Shown: positions 8,964 through 17,001 of the stretch, one piece after another | Layout of the letters: each line of letters begins with the position of its first letter | How positions within the stretch are numbered: the stretch's first letter is position 1 | Assembly: GCF_014170305.1 (NCBI RefSeq) | Contig: NZ_LZZT01000011.1 | Coordinates: 1 to 56,890, forward strand | Direction: 5' to 3' | Origin: Achromobacter sp. UMC71 | GTDB lineage: Bacteria > Pseudomonadota > Gammaproteobacteria > Burkholderiales > Burkholderiaceae_B | Length of the DNA stretch: 56,890 nt | The notes under the pieces: generated by a model | Databases searched by the model: none | Told to the model about the DNA's origin: nothing | What the model saw: the letters and a program-made list of their open reading frames with translations, nothing else | Program-made: the position numbers and the translations under genes

Positions 8964-10537
8964 CACGTCTGCGCTTGGTCTCGATAGACATCGAGAAGCT
9001 TCTGCGTTATTAGTTCGTTTGAATGGTGAGCTTGATACCAGCGCTGCGATTCCTGGGAAACGTCGCGCATGTACTGCGGATCCTGGTGAAGCCGGCGCAA
9101 GGACTCGAACACGTCTTCCGGCGTGCGAACGTTCAAGACGGGCGGCAGCACGGGGAAACACCAGCGATGCTGCTCCTCGTTCAGGTAGAACATGGCCGGC
9201 TTGCCGCAACCCCAGGCCTTCGGCGCCGTGCTGCCGAACGAGCCCAGCCAGAATTGATCCGCCAGCAGATCCGTGGCGGCAATGTAGCGGCACATCAGGG
9301 CGTTCGGGACCGGCTGAATCCAGCGCACCCGATCCGCGACGCCCAACTCCTCAAGCAGTGCGCGCGACGCGGGCACGGATAGTCCCCAATCGACCATCAC
9401 TGCCGAAGCGCGCGGATTGACTTCCTTGACGAAACGCGCAAAGCCGCGGATGAAGATATCGTTGCCCTTTTCCCAGTTAGGGCTGCGCACCTCCGGCTCC
9501 CAGTGCTGGCGGGACGGATGGAAAACGATGAAATCGGTATCGAGCTCCTGGCATAGCGACTGGCGCAACGCCTGCGATTCCGGTGTTTCATGCAAGCTGT
9601 CTTCGTTGACCGGATGTGGGATGAAGCTGTAGCTGGGCAGTTCCAAGCGTTGCGCCGACCCCAGCACATCCGCATTCGTGATGAACGCATGCTTGGCGCG
9701 CGTGTAGGTCAAATAGGTCAGCTGCCCCATATAGGACGGCTCGAAAGGCAAGCTGCGCAGCGTGCCGTGCTCGAACGCCAGGAACGGCGTGCCTGCGATG
9801 AGCGGCAAACGCCCGCCTGCGCCGTAGACTTGCACGATATCGTATCGGCTCATCAAGGTCTTGATGGCATCCCGGTAAGCGGGCGCGGTGGACTCGATGT
9901 CACGCAAGGCGTTAGGGCCGGCGAGATCGACGACGGCAACCGGCGGCGTATCGATACCGGCCGCAACCGGAACGGGAACCGGAGCCACGGGTTTACGCTC
10001 GGCGCGCAAGCGTCCTTGCGTGATCAGCCGAAAACCGACGCGAGCGCAAAGCTTGAACAGCCGCTGCAATTTGCGCACGGCGGCCATTCCTTTGCGCGCG
10101 AATTTGTATCCACCCACCAGGCCGCTGCGGACGGCCTTGCCCGCGCCGCCGTTGCTGCAATCGATTTCCCGGTCCAGATTGCCGATCTTCCACCAGAAAC
10201 GCGCGGCCAACTGGCGTCCTTCGGTCTTGGCCAACAGATAACGCAAGCCGAACGGCTCGCGCATCTGTATCACCCAGTCGGGACGCGTGTAATTCAAGTC
10301 TGCGGTCCGCGTCCAATCAGGCTGATTGTGCGTACCGGCGAAGTGGGTGAATCCGCCTTCCTCCCATTCCGGGCAGGCCATGATGTGGTAATAACCGCCA
10401 ACATACACATCGACCTCGACGCCATGGCGGCGCAGGGCCTTGGCATTCAGATAGGCGTTGTTGGCAATATTGTCGATGAACAAGACGCGCAACGGCCGCG
10501 CGTCTTCTCCGTCAATCTTGAGCTGTGCGTTTTGCAC
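8963..10537 (-). CDS. Glycosyltransferase-like protein (NxANN subfamily, copy 1)
   Basis: The protein has 524 residues. The N-terminal domain begins VLFIDNIANNAYLNAKALRR, followed by an HIMACPEWEEGGF segment. The same pattern occurs in the gene at 15474-16976, marking a paralogous pair. A basic, low-complexity stretch with repeated Pro/Val (about 195-215) separates this from a C-terminal GT-B-like domain with HPSRQHW and an ATDLLADQFWLGSFG loop. I read it as a GT4-related transferase, because the layout fits and every neighbour is a glycan gene, but no donor can be assigned. The stop overlaps the epimerase start by one base, so the two are probably translated together. Confidence 0.6.
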   Translation of the reverse strand: MQNAQLKIDGEDARPLRVLFIDNIANNAYLNAKALRRHGVEVDVYVGGYYHIMACPEWEEGGFTHFAGTHNQPDWTRTADLNYTRPDWVIQMREPFGLRYLLAKTEGRQLAARFWWKIGNLDREIDCSNGGAGKAVRSGLVGGYKFARKGMAAVRKLQRLFKLCARVGFRLITQGRLRAERKPVAPVPVPVAAGIDTPPVAVVDLAGPNALRDIESTAPAYRDAIKTLMSRYDIVQVYGAGGRLPLIAGTPFLAFEHGTLRSLPFEPSYMGQLTYLTYTRAKHAFITNADVLGSAQRLELPSYSFIPHPVNEDSLHETPESQALRQSLCQELDTDFIVFHPSRQHWEPEVRSPNWEKGNDIFIRGFARFVKEVNPRASAVMVDWGLSVPASRALLEELGVADRVRWIQPVPNALMCRYIAATDLLADQFWLGSFGSTAPKAWGCGKPAMFYLNEEQHRWCFPVLPPVLNVRTPEDVFESLRRLHQDPQYMRDVSQESQRWYQAHHSNELITQKLLDVYRDQAQT

Positions 10538-10603
10538 CAGAGCTTCCCCGTAACGTGAATATGGCTCGCGAGAGCCCCCGCCCCACGCGAGCCTATTGCG
10601 CCC

Positions 10604-11746
10604 TCAGGCGCTACGCAACGCGTCGGCCAGGGTTTTTACCACCAAGGCTTGGTCTGCATCGGTCATATTCGGGAAAATCGGCAGCGTAATGGTGGTGTCT
10701 TCGCACAAGATGGCGTTGGGGAAATCCTCGGCCCTCAGGTTGTACTTATTCACGTAGTAACCCAGACGCACCACGGCATGCGTGCCCGGGCGCGTCTGGA
10801 TGGACTTTTCGTCCATCGCCCGCATCACCGCATTGCGACGCTCACGGCCACCTTCGCGCACGCGCACAACGTAGCTTTGATAGGAGTGGCCATCGACGTC
10901 CGCCGCCTCGGTAGGCAGCACCAGATCAGACTCTGAAGCGAGCAGCTTGGAATAGGCCAATGCGCGCGACCGGCGCTCGGCAAGCAAATGCTCCAGTTTC
11001 GCGAACTGCGCGATTCCGACCGCTGCCTGGATATCCGACAGGCGCAGGTTGTACCCCAGGTTGTCGAACGTCGACATGGTCCACGGGCCGTGCGGCTCGA
11101 TTTCGGCGGAAGGCAACCCGGACGAGCCGTGGTTGCGGAAGCTATTGACCAGCTTGGACAACGCCTCGGAACGCATAGTGACCGCGCCGCCCTCACCCGT
11201 CGTGATCACTTTGCGGGGGTGGAACGAAAAGCAGCCCAAGTCGCCCAACGTGCCGATCGGGGTGCCCTTGTAAGTGGTGCCGATTGCGCAGGCGGCATCT
11301 TCGATCACGGCAAGGTTGTGCTTCTTGGCGATTGCCAGGATCGGATCCATTTCGGCGGCCAGGCCGAACAGGTGGACGGCCACAACCGCTTTGGTGCGCG
11401 GCGTGATCGCGGCCTCGAAAGCCGCCGGATCCAGGTTGAAGGTGTTCGGGTTGACGTCGGCGAACACGGCCTTTGCGCCCACGTATTCGGCGGCATTGGC
11501 GGACGTGATCCAGGTAAACGCCGGGATGATCACCTCATCGCCGGGACCCAGGCCCAGGGCCAGCGTGGCCAGATGCAGTGCGGCGGTGCAGGACGTCGTC
11601 GCCAGCGCGTACGGCGCGGCGTGGCGTTTGGCGAGCAACTCTTCGAACTGCCGAGTCATCGGGCCTTGCGTAACCCAGCCGCTGGCGAGACAGCGGCGCA
11701 CACTTTCGATTTCGCTTTCGTCAAACGAAGGGGCAGCGAGTTGCAT
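10604..11746 (-). CDS. DegT/DnrJ/EryC1/StrS-family sugar aminotransferase
   Basis: At 380 residues this is the usual length for the PLP-dependent family that aminates 4-keto (or 3-keto) nucleotide sugars with glutamate. The PLP-binding lysine is K179 in FSFHPRKVITTGEGG, D150 lies in AVIEDAACAIG and binds the pyridine nitrogen, and TSCTAALHLA (51-60) holds the phosphate group. With the 4,6-dehydratase at 648-2552 and the PglD-type acyltransferase just across the divergent gap, it completes a dehydratase/aminotransferase/N-acyltransferase trio such as makes bacillosamine-type or perosamine-type sugars. The HPRK rather than NGNK motif at the lysine is closer to perosamine-synthase-like members than to PglE, so the product is uncertain. 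Confidence 0.88.
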   Translation of the reverse strand: MQLAAPSFDESEIESVRRCLASGWVTQGPMTRQFEELLAKRHAAPYALATTSCTAALHLATLALGLGPGDEVIIPAFTWITSANAAEYVGAKAVFADVNPNTFNLDPAAFEAAITPRTKAVVAVHLFGLAAEMDPILAIAKKHNLAVIEDAACAIGTTYKGTPIGTLGDLGCFSFHPRKVITTGEGGAVTMRSEALSKLVNSFRNHGSSGLPSAEIEPHGPWTMSTFDNLGYNLRLSDIQAAVGIAQFAKLEHLLAERRSRALAYSKLLASESDLVLPTEAADVDGHSYQSYVVRVREGGRERRNAVMRAMDEKSIQTRPGTHAVVRLGYYVNKYNLRAEDFPNAILCEDTTITLPIFPNMTDADQALVVKTLADALRSA

Positions 11747-11866
11747 TGTTCAAATAGCTCCGAGGGGCAAGGCGAGCCGGAAATCCACGGGGGGGAGGCC
11801 TTGCAGGGATTAAAATGCCGAATTGACTATTTTACCGCGCAACCCAGGCGCGGAACGGAGCGGTCT

Positions 11867-12508
11867 GTGCCTAAGGTACTGATTTTGGGCGGCCACGGCG
11901 ATGGCTTGGTCGCGGCACAAGTGCTGCGGGACATGCAGCGCAGCGGCCAGGATATCGAATTGGCGGGTTTTCTGAATGATCGCGTCCCCAAGGGGGGCGA
12001 CATCTCTGGCATTCCCGTACTTGGCACCACTCGAGAATGGAACACATTTCCATCCGACATGATGTTCCACATCGCCCTGCATAAAGTGGGACACATGCGT
12101 GCGCGTGTGGAGCTCATCGAATCGCTGGGCCTGCCGGCCGACCGGCTCGCCAGCCTGGTGCACCCTTGCGCACAGATCGCCGATGACGCCAGGATCGGCG
12201 CCGGCGCCCTGATCGCCTCTTTCGTCACCTGCCAGCCGGGCGTGACCGTTGGCCGCTGTGCTACCGTGCGTGCGGGCGCCAATCTGGGACATGACGTACA
12301 GATCGCTGACTTTTCATATGTCGGGCCGAACGCCACCCTCTGCGGGCGCGCCAATACCGGCAAGGGTAGCCATGTCGCCCCTGGCGCCATTGTGGTGGAC
12401 GGAATTGCCCTGTCCGACTTTGCCCTGCTGGGGGCTGGCGCAGTCGCCTTCAGGCCTCTGGGTCAAGACGAAGTCTGGATGGGAAACCCGGCGCGGAAAG
12501 TAAAATAG
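11867..12508 (+). CDS. PglD/NeuD-type sugar N-acyltransferase
   Basis: The protein of 213 residues has an N-terminal Rossmann-like nucleotide-sugar-binding part (VLILGGHGDG, 4-13) and a C-terminal left-handed beta-helix of hexapeptide repeats (about 100-200). H142 in ANLGHDVQIADFS sits where PglD has its catalytic base. The family transfers an acyl group, usually from acetyl-CoA, to the amino group of UDP-4-amino sugars. The start is GTG at 11867, where homology begins, with a purine-rich GGAACGGAG upstream; in-frame sequence before it is not protein-like. It is divergent from the aminotransferase gene (120 bp gap that should hold both promoters). The following genes encode KAS III and ACP, so the acyl donor may be an acyl-ACP rather than acetyl-CoA. 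Confidence 0.85.
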   Translation: MPKVLILGGHGDGLVAAQVLRDMQRSGQDIELAGFLNDRVPKGGDISGIPVLGTTREWNTFPSDMMFHIALHKVGHMRARVELIESLGLPADRLASLVHPCAQIADDARIGAGALIASFVTCQPGVTVGRCATVRAGANLGHDVQIADFSYVGPNATLCGRANTGKGSHVAPGAIVVDGIALSDFALLGAGAVAFRPLGQDEVWMGNPARKVK

Positions 12509-12561
12509 AAACCATCGGGACGCTCCTCCACGGGGCTCCCGCGATTTCACATTGGATCTGC

Positions 12562-13182
12562 ATGCACAAGGACCTCGATTTATCTTTCAAGGGCAACCGG
12601 AACTATCTGCACGGCACCGACATCTTCGACACGTTGCTAGCGTGGCTGTACGAGCAGGGTTTCGAGACGGTCGAGGGCCTGGATCTGTCCTTCCATCAAA
12701 TTGCGACAAGCGCCTTGCGTGCCGAACTGGACCCCCCTGAGGCCAGTGAACACAGGGACGCGGCAGTCCTCTCCTTTAAATCTCAAGGGCTGCGCCACCG
12801 CATCCACCTGCGGGAGACCGCCGCGCCTGTTCTCGGACGGCGGCCCTACCCGGAAGACCGGCTCGTAGCCGGCGCCAATATCGACCTCTCGGCCCAGACT
12901 ATCATCGTCGAGAACTGCCTGCCCGGCTATAGCGCTATCGAATATTGGGTCGCGTTGACCAAGGCGCTGCATTTGCGCGCCTTGCCCGACGCGGCAGGAA
13001 AATGGCTATTCGTGCGAGCGCGCCTTCCCGAACTGGGAGGCCCCCTCGAGTGCATCCGTCCCGCCGTCCAACTGGTATCCAATTATCAGGGCAAGCTGAC
13101 GCGCAGCGAAGTCAGCCTTGACGGCAGAAAATTCGGCGATATCTATTTTTCGCTGCTCCAAGAAGCTGATGAACGCCGCTAG
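12562..13182 (+). CDS. Unrecognised protein, possibly hot-dog-like, of the O-antigen acyl module
   Basis: I do not recognise this 206-residue protein. It has no signal peptide or membrane helix. The last 70 residues alternate hydrophobic and polar positions as beta strands do (KWLFVRARL, AVQLVSNYQG, SEVSLDGRKFGDIYFSLL). The ending with VDG/LDG-R resembles the final strands of FabZ-like hot-dog enzymes, but the classical FabZ His/Glu motif is not obvious. It lies 53 bp after the acyltransferase gene and 9 bp before the KAS III gene, in one direction, so it probably belongs to the same acyl-supply operon. A dehydratase, thioesterase or chain-length partner role is possible but unproven. Confidence 0.5.
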   Translation: MHKDLDLSFKGNRNYLHGTDIFDTLLAWLYEQGFETVEGLDLSFHQIATSALRAELDPPEASEHRDAAVLSFKSQGLRHRIHLRETAAPVLGRRPYPEDRLVAGANIDLSAQTIIVENCLPGYSAIEYWVALTKALHLRALPDAAGKWLFVRARLPELGGPLECIRPAVQLVSNYQGKLTRSEVSLDGRKFGDIYFSLLQEADERR

Positions 13183-13191
13183 GAGGTGAAC

Positions 13192-14127
13192 ATGATCGGC
13201 ATTCGCGACATCGCCGCCTATATTCCGCCACGCCGTGTAGACAACGCCACAGCCGCTGCCCGGTTCGAGGTAGACGAAGCATTCCTTGAGCGTAAGCTCG
13301 GCGTCCTGCAACGCTCCGTTGCCGAGGTCGATGAACATAGCTCGGACATGGCGCTGAAGGCGCTTCGATCACTCTGCGAACAATCCAGTCTGGATACGTC
13401 GAAGATCGGCGTCCTGGTCGTCGTGACCCAAAATCCCGATGTGAATTTGCCGCACGTGTCGGCCATTGTCCATGGCAAGGCTGGATTGCCCGAAACGTGT
13501 GCCGCCTTTGACATCTCGCTAGGCTGCTCGGGTTATGTCTACGGCCTGTCGGTCATCCACGCTTTCATGCAAGCCAACGGAATCAGCCACGGCGTGCTGA
13601 TAACGGCCGATCCTTATAGCAAGATCGTGGATGACCAAGACAAGGCAACCTCGCTGCTGTTCGGCGACGCTGCAAGCGCCACTCTCATCGGGCCTGATCC
13701 CATATTCACCTTGGGGCCGTTCTCGTTCGGAACACGGGGAGCGGCGCATGAGGCGCTGATCACTCGCAATGGTCAGTTGCACATGGACGGCCGCGAGGTG
13801 TTCAACTTCGCAGCCACCGGCATACCGGCTGATCTTGCGAAGCTCCTGACCCAGGCACATCTGCAACTCGAAGACATCGACTGCTTTATTCTTCATCAAG
13901 GCAGCCGCTACATCGTCGACACAATCACCAAACGCGCCGGCCTGCCCGCCGAAAAAGTACGCTTCGGCATGCAGGGCTACGGTAATACCGTATCTTCCTC
14001 GATCCCGCTGTTATTGCGCGATGAGCTGGATAATCAAGCTATCCGCCAGATCATTCTGAGCGGTTTCGGCGTGGGCTTGTCGTGGGCAAGCTGCGTCATA
14101 AAGAGAAATGGAGTTATACGTGGTTAA
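13192..14127 (+). CDS. 3-oxoacyl-ACP synthase III (KAS III/FabH-like)
   Basis: The 311-residue thiolase-fold enzyme has the complete FabH-type triad: C112 in DISLGCSGY, H235 in FILHQGS and N265 in GYGNTVSSS. KAS III enzymes condense an acyl-CoA starter with malonyl-ACP, or in some clusters just transfer or condense short acyl chains. A very strong ribosome site, AGGAGGTG at 13181-13188, sets the ATG at 13192; the in-frame GTG at 13186 lies inside that site and is rejected. It overlaps the following ACP gene. A house-keeping fabH would sit in a fab cluster, so this copy is likely dedicated to an acyl group on the O-antigen. Confidence 0.87.
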   Translation: MIGIRDIAAYIPPRRVDNATAAARFEVDEAFLERKLGVLQRSVAEVDEHSSDMALKALRSLCEQSSLDTSKIGVLVVVTQNPDVNLPHVSAIVHGKAGLPETCAAFDISLGCSGYVYGLSVIHAFMQANGISHGVLITADPYSKIVDDQDKATSLLFGDAASATLIGPDPIFTLGPFSFGTRGAAHEALITRNGQLHMDGREVFNFAATGIPADLAKLLTQAHLQLEDIDCFILHQGSRYIVDTITKRAGLPAEKVRFGMQGYGNTVSSSIPLLLRDELDNQAIRQIILSGFGVGLSWASCVIKRNGVIRG

Positions 14128-14353
14128 TGTTGACACTGTTGCCGAGATCATCCAGTCGCAGGACTTGATTCCCGATTTTTCCACGTTCGATCCTGCCGCG
14201 ACGTTCACTGAAAATGGCATCGATTCGCTTGATCAGATGACGATTCATCTGGCGGTGGAGGAGCACTTCCGCATCAAATTCACGGAAGATGAGCTGGGCC
14301 AGGCCCAAAGCGCCGCGCAGATCGTGGCGCTGCTCAACGCGCGGGGACTCTGA
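14120..14353 (+). CDS. Acyl carrier protein
   Basis: The small acidic protein (77 residues from the GTG start) has the phosphopantetheine attachment motif GIDSLDQMT with the modified serine at about position 36, and the helical, acidic profile of an ACP. It would carry the chain made by the adjacent KAS III. The GTG at 14120 has GGAG six bases upstream and overlaps the KAS III stop by 8 bp; an ATG at 14108 would give 81 residues and a 20 bp overlap. It is distinct from a house-keeping acpP by its sequence around the motif and its location. No acyl-ACP ligase is visible nearby, so loading is expected through the KAS III or a general transacylase. Confidence 0.85.
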   Translation: MVNVDTVAEIIQSQDLIPDFSTFDPAATFTENGIDSLDQMTIHLAVEEHFRIKFTEDELGQAQSAAQIVALLNARGL

Positions 14354-14362
14354 CCCGCTGGC

Positions 14363-14388
14363 GGCCGGGCACTGCACTTCGCCCGGCC
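14363..14388. terminator. Hairpin between convergent operons
   Basis: Perfect 8-bp stem (GGCCGGGC at 14363-14370, GCCCGGCC at 14381-14388) with a 10-base loop, lying between the ACP stop and the convergent methyltransferase stop. There is no clear T-run on either side, so it may be a weak bidirectional terminator or an RNA-stabilising hairpin. Confidence 0.45.
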
Positions 14389-14398
14389 CCTTCCGTGC

Positions 14399-15376
14399 CT
14401 AGGCCGCAGGCCGATGCGCCATGATGTGCAGGTTGCGGTTATCCAGGGTCCGCGTGATCTTGGAAAATCCGGCGCGATGCAACCAGTCCTCGATCTCGTC
14501 GTAGCGATATAGATCGTTGATCGCCGGACTGATCGCATCGAAATAACCGTGCACCAGTTCGTCGGGATAAATCTCTTTCAGATACGCCACTTTTTCCGCG
14601 AAGCTCATCGCGACCGTGGCGCGGCGGTGCTGCACATAGGTATTTATTTCGGTGTATTCGCCCGGCCGCATGGGTTCGCCATAAAGCATCAGGAACATCG
14701 CGCCGTCCGGCTTCACCGCGGGCAGGATATTGTCGAATGCCCGCTTGGTGTCGCCCGTGTGATGCAGCACGCCATAAGACCACACCAGGTCGAACTGATC
14801 ATCGAATGGCAGAGGCTCCAGCAAGTTCACTGCCCGGTGGCGAAAGCCCGGATAGGACTCGCATAGCCGGCGAACATTCTGCAGCCCATGGTCGGATTGG
14901 TCCACGGCGGTGACATGGGCCCCCAGCCTAGAAAAGGCGTAAGCCCAGCGGCCATTGCCGCAGCCCGCATCGAGAATGGTCTTGCCCTTGAACCATTCCG
15001 CAGGCAACTGCGTATAGGTTTCGATCAAACGGGTGGCGTTGGCCACGAACGTCTCATCTGTCGTGAGATGCGCGCCTTCGGGCAGGATATCCCATTGCGT
15101 GTCGAAGCTGCTGCGGGTCTGGTTCATCGACGTGTGAAAACGTTCGGAATCACCCAGCAGAAGCCTGAGATATTGCCGGGCCTCGCTGACTTCGTTTTGA
15201 AGATAAGTCAGCCGCTCTTCCAGCGCGCCGACTTGCCCCTTCAGGATGGCGACGTCGGCGGCCCCATTTGCCCCTTGGGGATCAGGCCCGAGCAATTTAT
15301 CCCTTGCCTTGCGCAACCTGCGCCGCACGGCGCCCACTGCTCTATTTTTGAACGACTGCGCCCGACCTCCACCCAT
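14399..15376 (-). CDS. SAM-dependent methyltransferase with N-terminal coiled coil
   Basis: The protein has 325 residues. Residues about 1-85 are basic, then heptad-like (VGALEERLTYLQNEVSEAR), suggesting a coiled-coil oligomerisation region. The class I methyltransferase fold follows, with SAM motif I at ILDAGCGNGRWAYAF, the acidic post-motif VTAVDQSD, and motif IV-like DLVWSYGVLHHTGD. Such proteins in LPS loci O-methylate sugars or cap chain ends; the coiled coil recalls the molecular-ruler region of chain terminators such as WbdD, though no kinase domain is present. It is the last gene of the minus-strand operon, 97 bp downstream of the glycosyltransferase gene. Confidence 0.78.
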   Translation of the reverse strand: MGGGRAQSFKNRAVGAVRRRLRKARDKLLGPDPQGANGAADVAILKGQVGALEERLTYLQNEVSEARQYLRLLLGDSERFHTSMNQTRSSFDTQWDILPEGAHLTTDETFVANATRLIETYTQLPAEWFKGKTILDAGCGNGRWAYAFSRLGAHVTAVDQSDHGLQNVRRLCESYPGFRHRAVNLLEPLPFDDQFDLVWSYGVLHHTGDTKRAFDNILPAVKPDGAMFLMLYGEPMRPGEYTEINTYVQHRRATVAMSFAEKVAYLKEIYPDELVHGYFDAISPAINDLYRYDEIEDWLHRAGFSKITRTLDNRNLHIMAHRPAA

Positions 15377-15473
15377 GTCCTCTTTCTCCTATCCGGTCGG
15401 GCGCGGCGCGCCGGACCATAACAGCAACGAAAATACGGAAACTACGCGGTAGACAAGAATACGAGCGCTGATG

Positions 15474-16976
15474 CTACCACTGATAGTTGGGAAACGGCGG
15501 CGCGGCAGTCAGGCCAGCGTGATGATATGCCCACTCCTCATCGCTGATCGCCGCCTGCAGAGGCGAACGTCGCCAATCCACCTTATGGCCCGCCGCAGTG
15601 GCATTCAGAAGCGCCTCATGGTGCGGAATCCAACGGGCGGAGCCGTGGTTCTCCAGGAACCATTTGCGCGTCAACTCGCCGACCTGCTTGCGCCGAGCGG
15701 GATTGGACTGCAGCCCGCCAAGAACCTCCGTCACGCCCTGAGCATCTTCCGCCTGCAGGATGGGCGGGGCCCCGGTTTCACACAACGCCTCGTATTGCGC
15801 CACCTCAGAACGGCCAATCACCGGCAAACCGGTGGCCATGGCTTCCAGACCCGCAGCGCCGAAGTATCCCAGCACGAACTGGTCGATGAACACATCAGCG
15901 CTGCGCAGATAATCCCGGACTTTGGCCTTGCCGGATAGCGGTAGCCATATGACCCGGTCCGCGATGCCTAGTTTGGCCACGGCTTCATCGGCCTGCTTGC
16001 GGTCATTCCCCCAGCTCGGCGCAACCAGCCGGGCGCCGGGACAGGATTGCGCAAATTTGGCAAATCCCTCGATCGCCAGGAACGACCCCTTGTTCTTCTC
16101 ATCCAACCGCGAGGTCGTCAGCACAAAGAAATCGCCGCCGCTGATGGCCTCCCATTCCTTCCTGGCTTCACCATGCCCGGGACAATACTGCGTCTCATCG
16201 AGCGTCATGGGCAGATAGATCAGGTTCTTCAACCCGTAGCGGCGCGCGTGCGCGTAGCTCCATGGGTTGGATACGATAAAGACACGCGCCTTCGCGTAAG
16301 CCATACGTTGCAAATAGCCCAGCATGTCACCGCGGGCAGCTTCCAGCCAGATGTCGCCACCGGTCTGGGATGCAATGTAGGGACGGTTGGCCAAATAGGC
16401 GAGGTAGGTCGCCTGTGCACCCCAGAGCACGTCTTTGGCATGAAGCGCCGACAACGTACCGCGGTAGGGCCCTTCGACATAGGAAGCGAAATGCGTCTTG
16501 TCGTACTCGCGCAAAAACGGCAAGGGCACGGAGGTATCGGACGTATCGGGCAGCCGGGAATAGACGTTAGGCACCTCGGCCACCGCCACGCCCATGGCTT
16601 CCAGTTCGTCCAGCGTAGCCGGACCTTCCAGCACGCCGTCGAACTCCTCCCAAACCGGATGCGCCATCACATATTTGTCATCTGGATGGAGGAAAATATC
16701 GATATCGAGGCCAGCTCGACGCAATGGACGGCCCCGAAAATACAGATTATTGGCGAGGTTCCCGCAAAAGCCGATTTTCAATTGCCGGGCATCCATGCGT
16801 GCGGTTTTCTTGAGCTCCCGCTCGAAAAATGCACGGCTATAGTCGCGCATCTTGCGCAGATTGTTCGATGTCAGCCACGGATGCTTCCATGGATGCGGGT
16901 CCCAACTGTGCCATCCATCTTCCAGCGTCGGGGCAGGCTGCCGATTGAACGTCGCCAACAAATTCTTTAAAAACAT
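15474..16976 (-). CDS. Glycosyltransferase-like protein (NxANN subfamily, copy 2)
   Basis: The protein of 500 residues is paralogous to the product of 8963-10537. It shares FCGNLANNLYFRGRPLRRAG and YVMAHPVWEEFDG near the N-terminus, matching FIDNIANNAYLNAKALRR and HIMACPEWEEGGF there. The C-terminal GT-B domain has TSRLDEKNKGSFLAIEGF, the acceptor-side lysine region of GT4 enzymes, and ADVFIDQFVLGYFGAAGLEAM with the conserved acidic residue. The ATG at 16974-16976 is chosen because it lies just after the upstream gene; longer in-frame sequence sits within that gene and is not conserved-looking. Donor and acceptor are unknown. Confidence 0.7.
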   Translation of the reverse strand: MFLKNLLATFNRQPAPTLEDGWHSWDPHPWKHPWLTSNNLRKMRDYSRAFFERELKKTARMDARQLKIGFCGNLANNLYFRGRPLRRAGLDIDIFLHPDDKYVMAHPVWEEFDGVLEGPATLDELEAMGVAVAEVPNVYSRLPDTSDTSVPLPFLREYDKTHFASYVEGPYRGTLSALHAKDVLWGAQATYLAYLANRPYIASQTGGDIWLEAARGDMLGYLQRMAYAKARVFIVSNPWSYAHARRYGLKNLIYLPMTLDETQYCPGHGEARKEWEAISGGDFFVLTTSRLDEKNKGSFLAIEGFAKFAQSCPGARLVAPSWGNDRKQADEAVAKLGIADRVIWLPLSGKAKVRDYLRSADVFIDQFVLGYFGAAGLEAMATGLPVIGRSEVAQYEALCETGAPPILQAEDAQGVTEVLGGLQSNPARRKQVGELTRKWFLENHGSARWIPHHEALLNATAAGHKVDWRRSPLQAAISDEEWAYHHAGLTAAPPFPNYQW

Positions 16977-17001
16977 TCCAAACCTATCGTCTCCAGAGTT
17001 C

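Noticed and set aside
10563..10593. A 7-bp stem with a 17-base loop between the aminotransferase and glycosyltransferase genes
   Set aside because: The stem is short and the loop long, with no T-run; chance in GC-rich DNA explains it.
12562..14353. The KAS III/ACP genes as part of a PKS or NRPS cluster
   Set aside because: No modular synthase, adenylation domain or thioesterase is near; neighbours are O-antigen genes.
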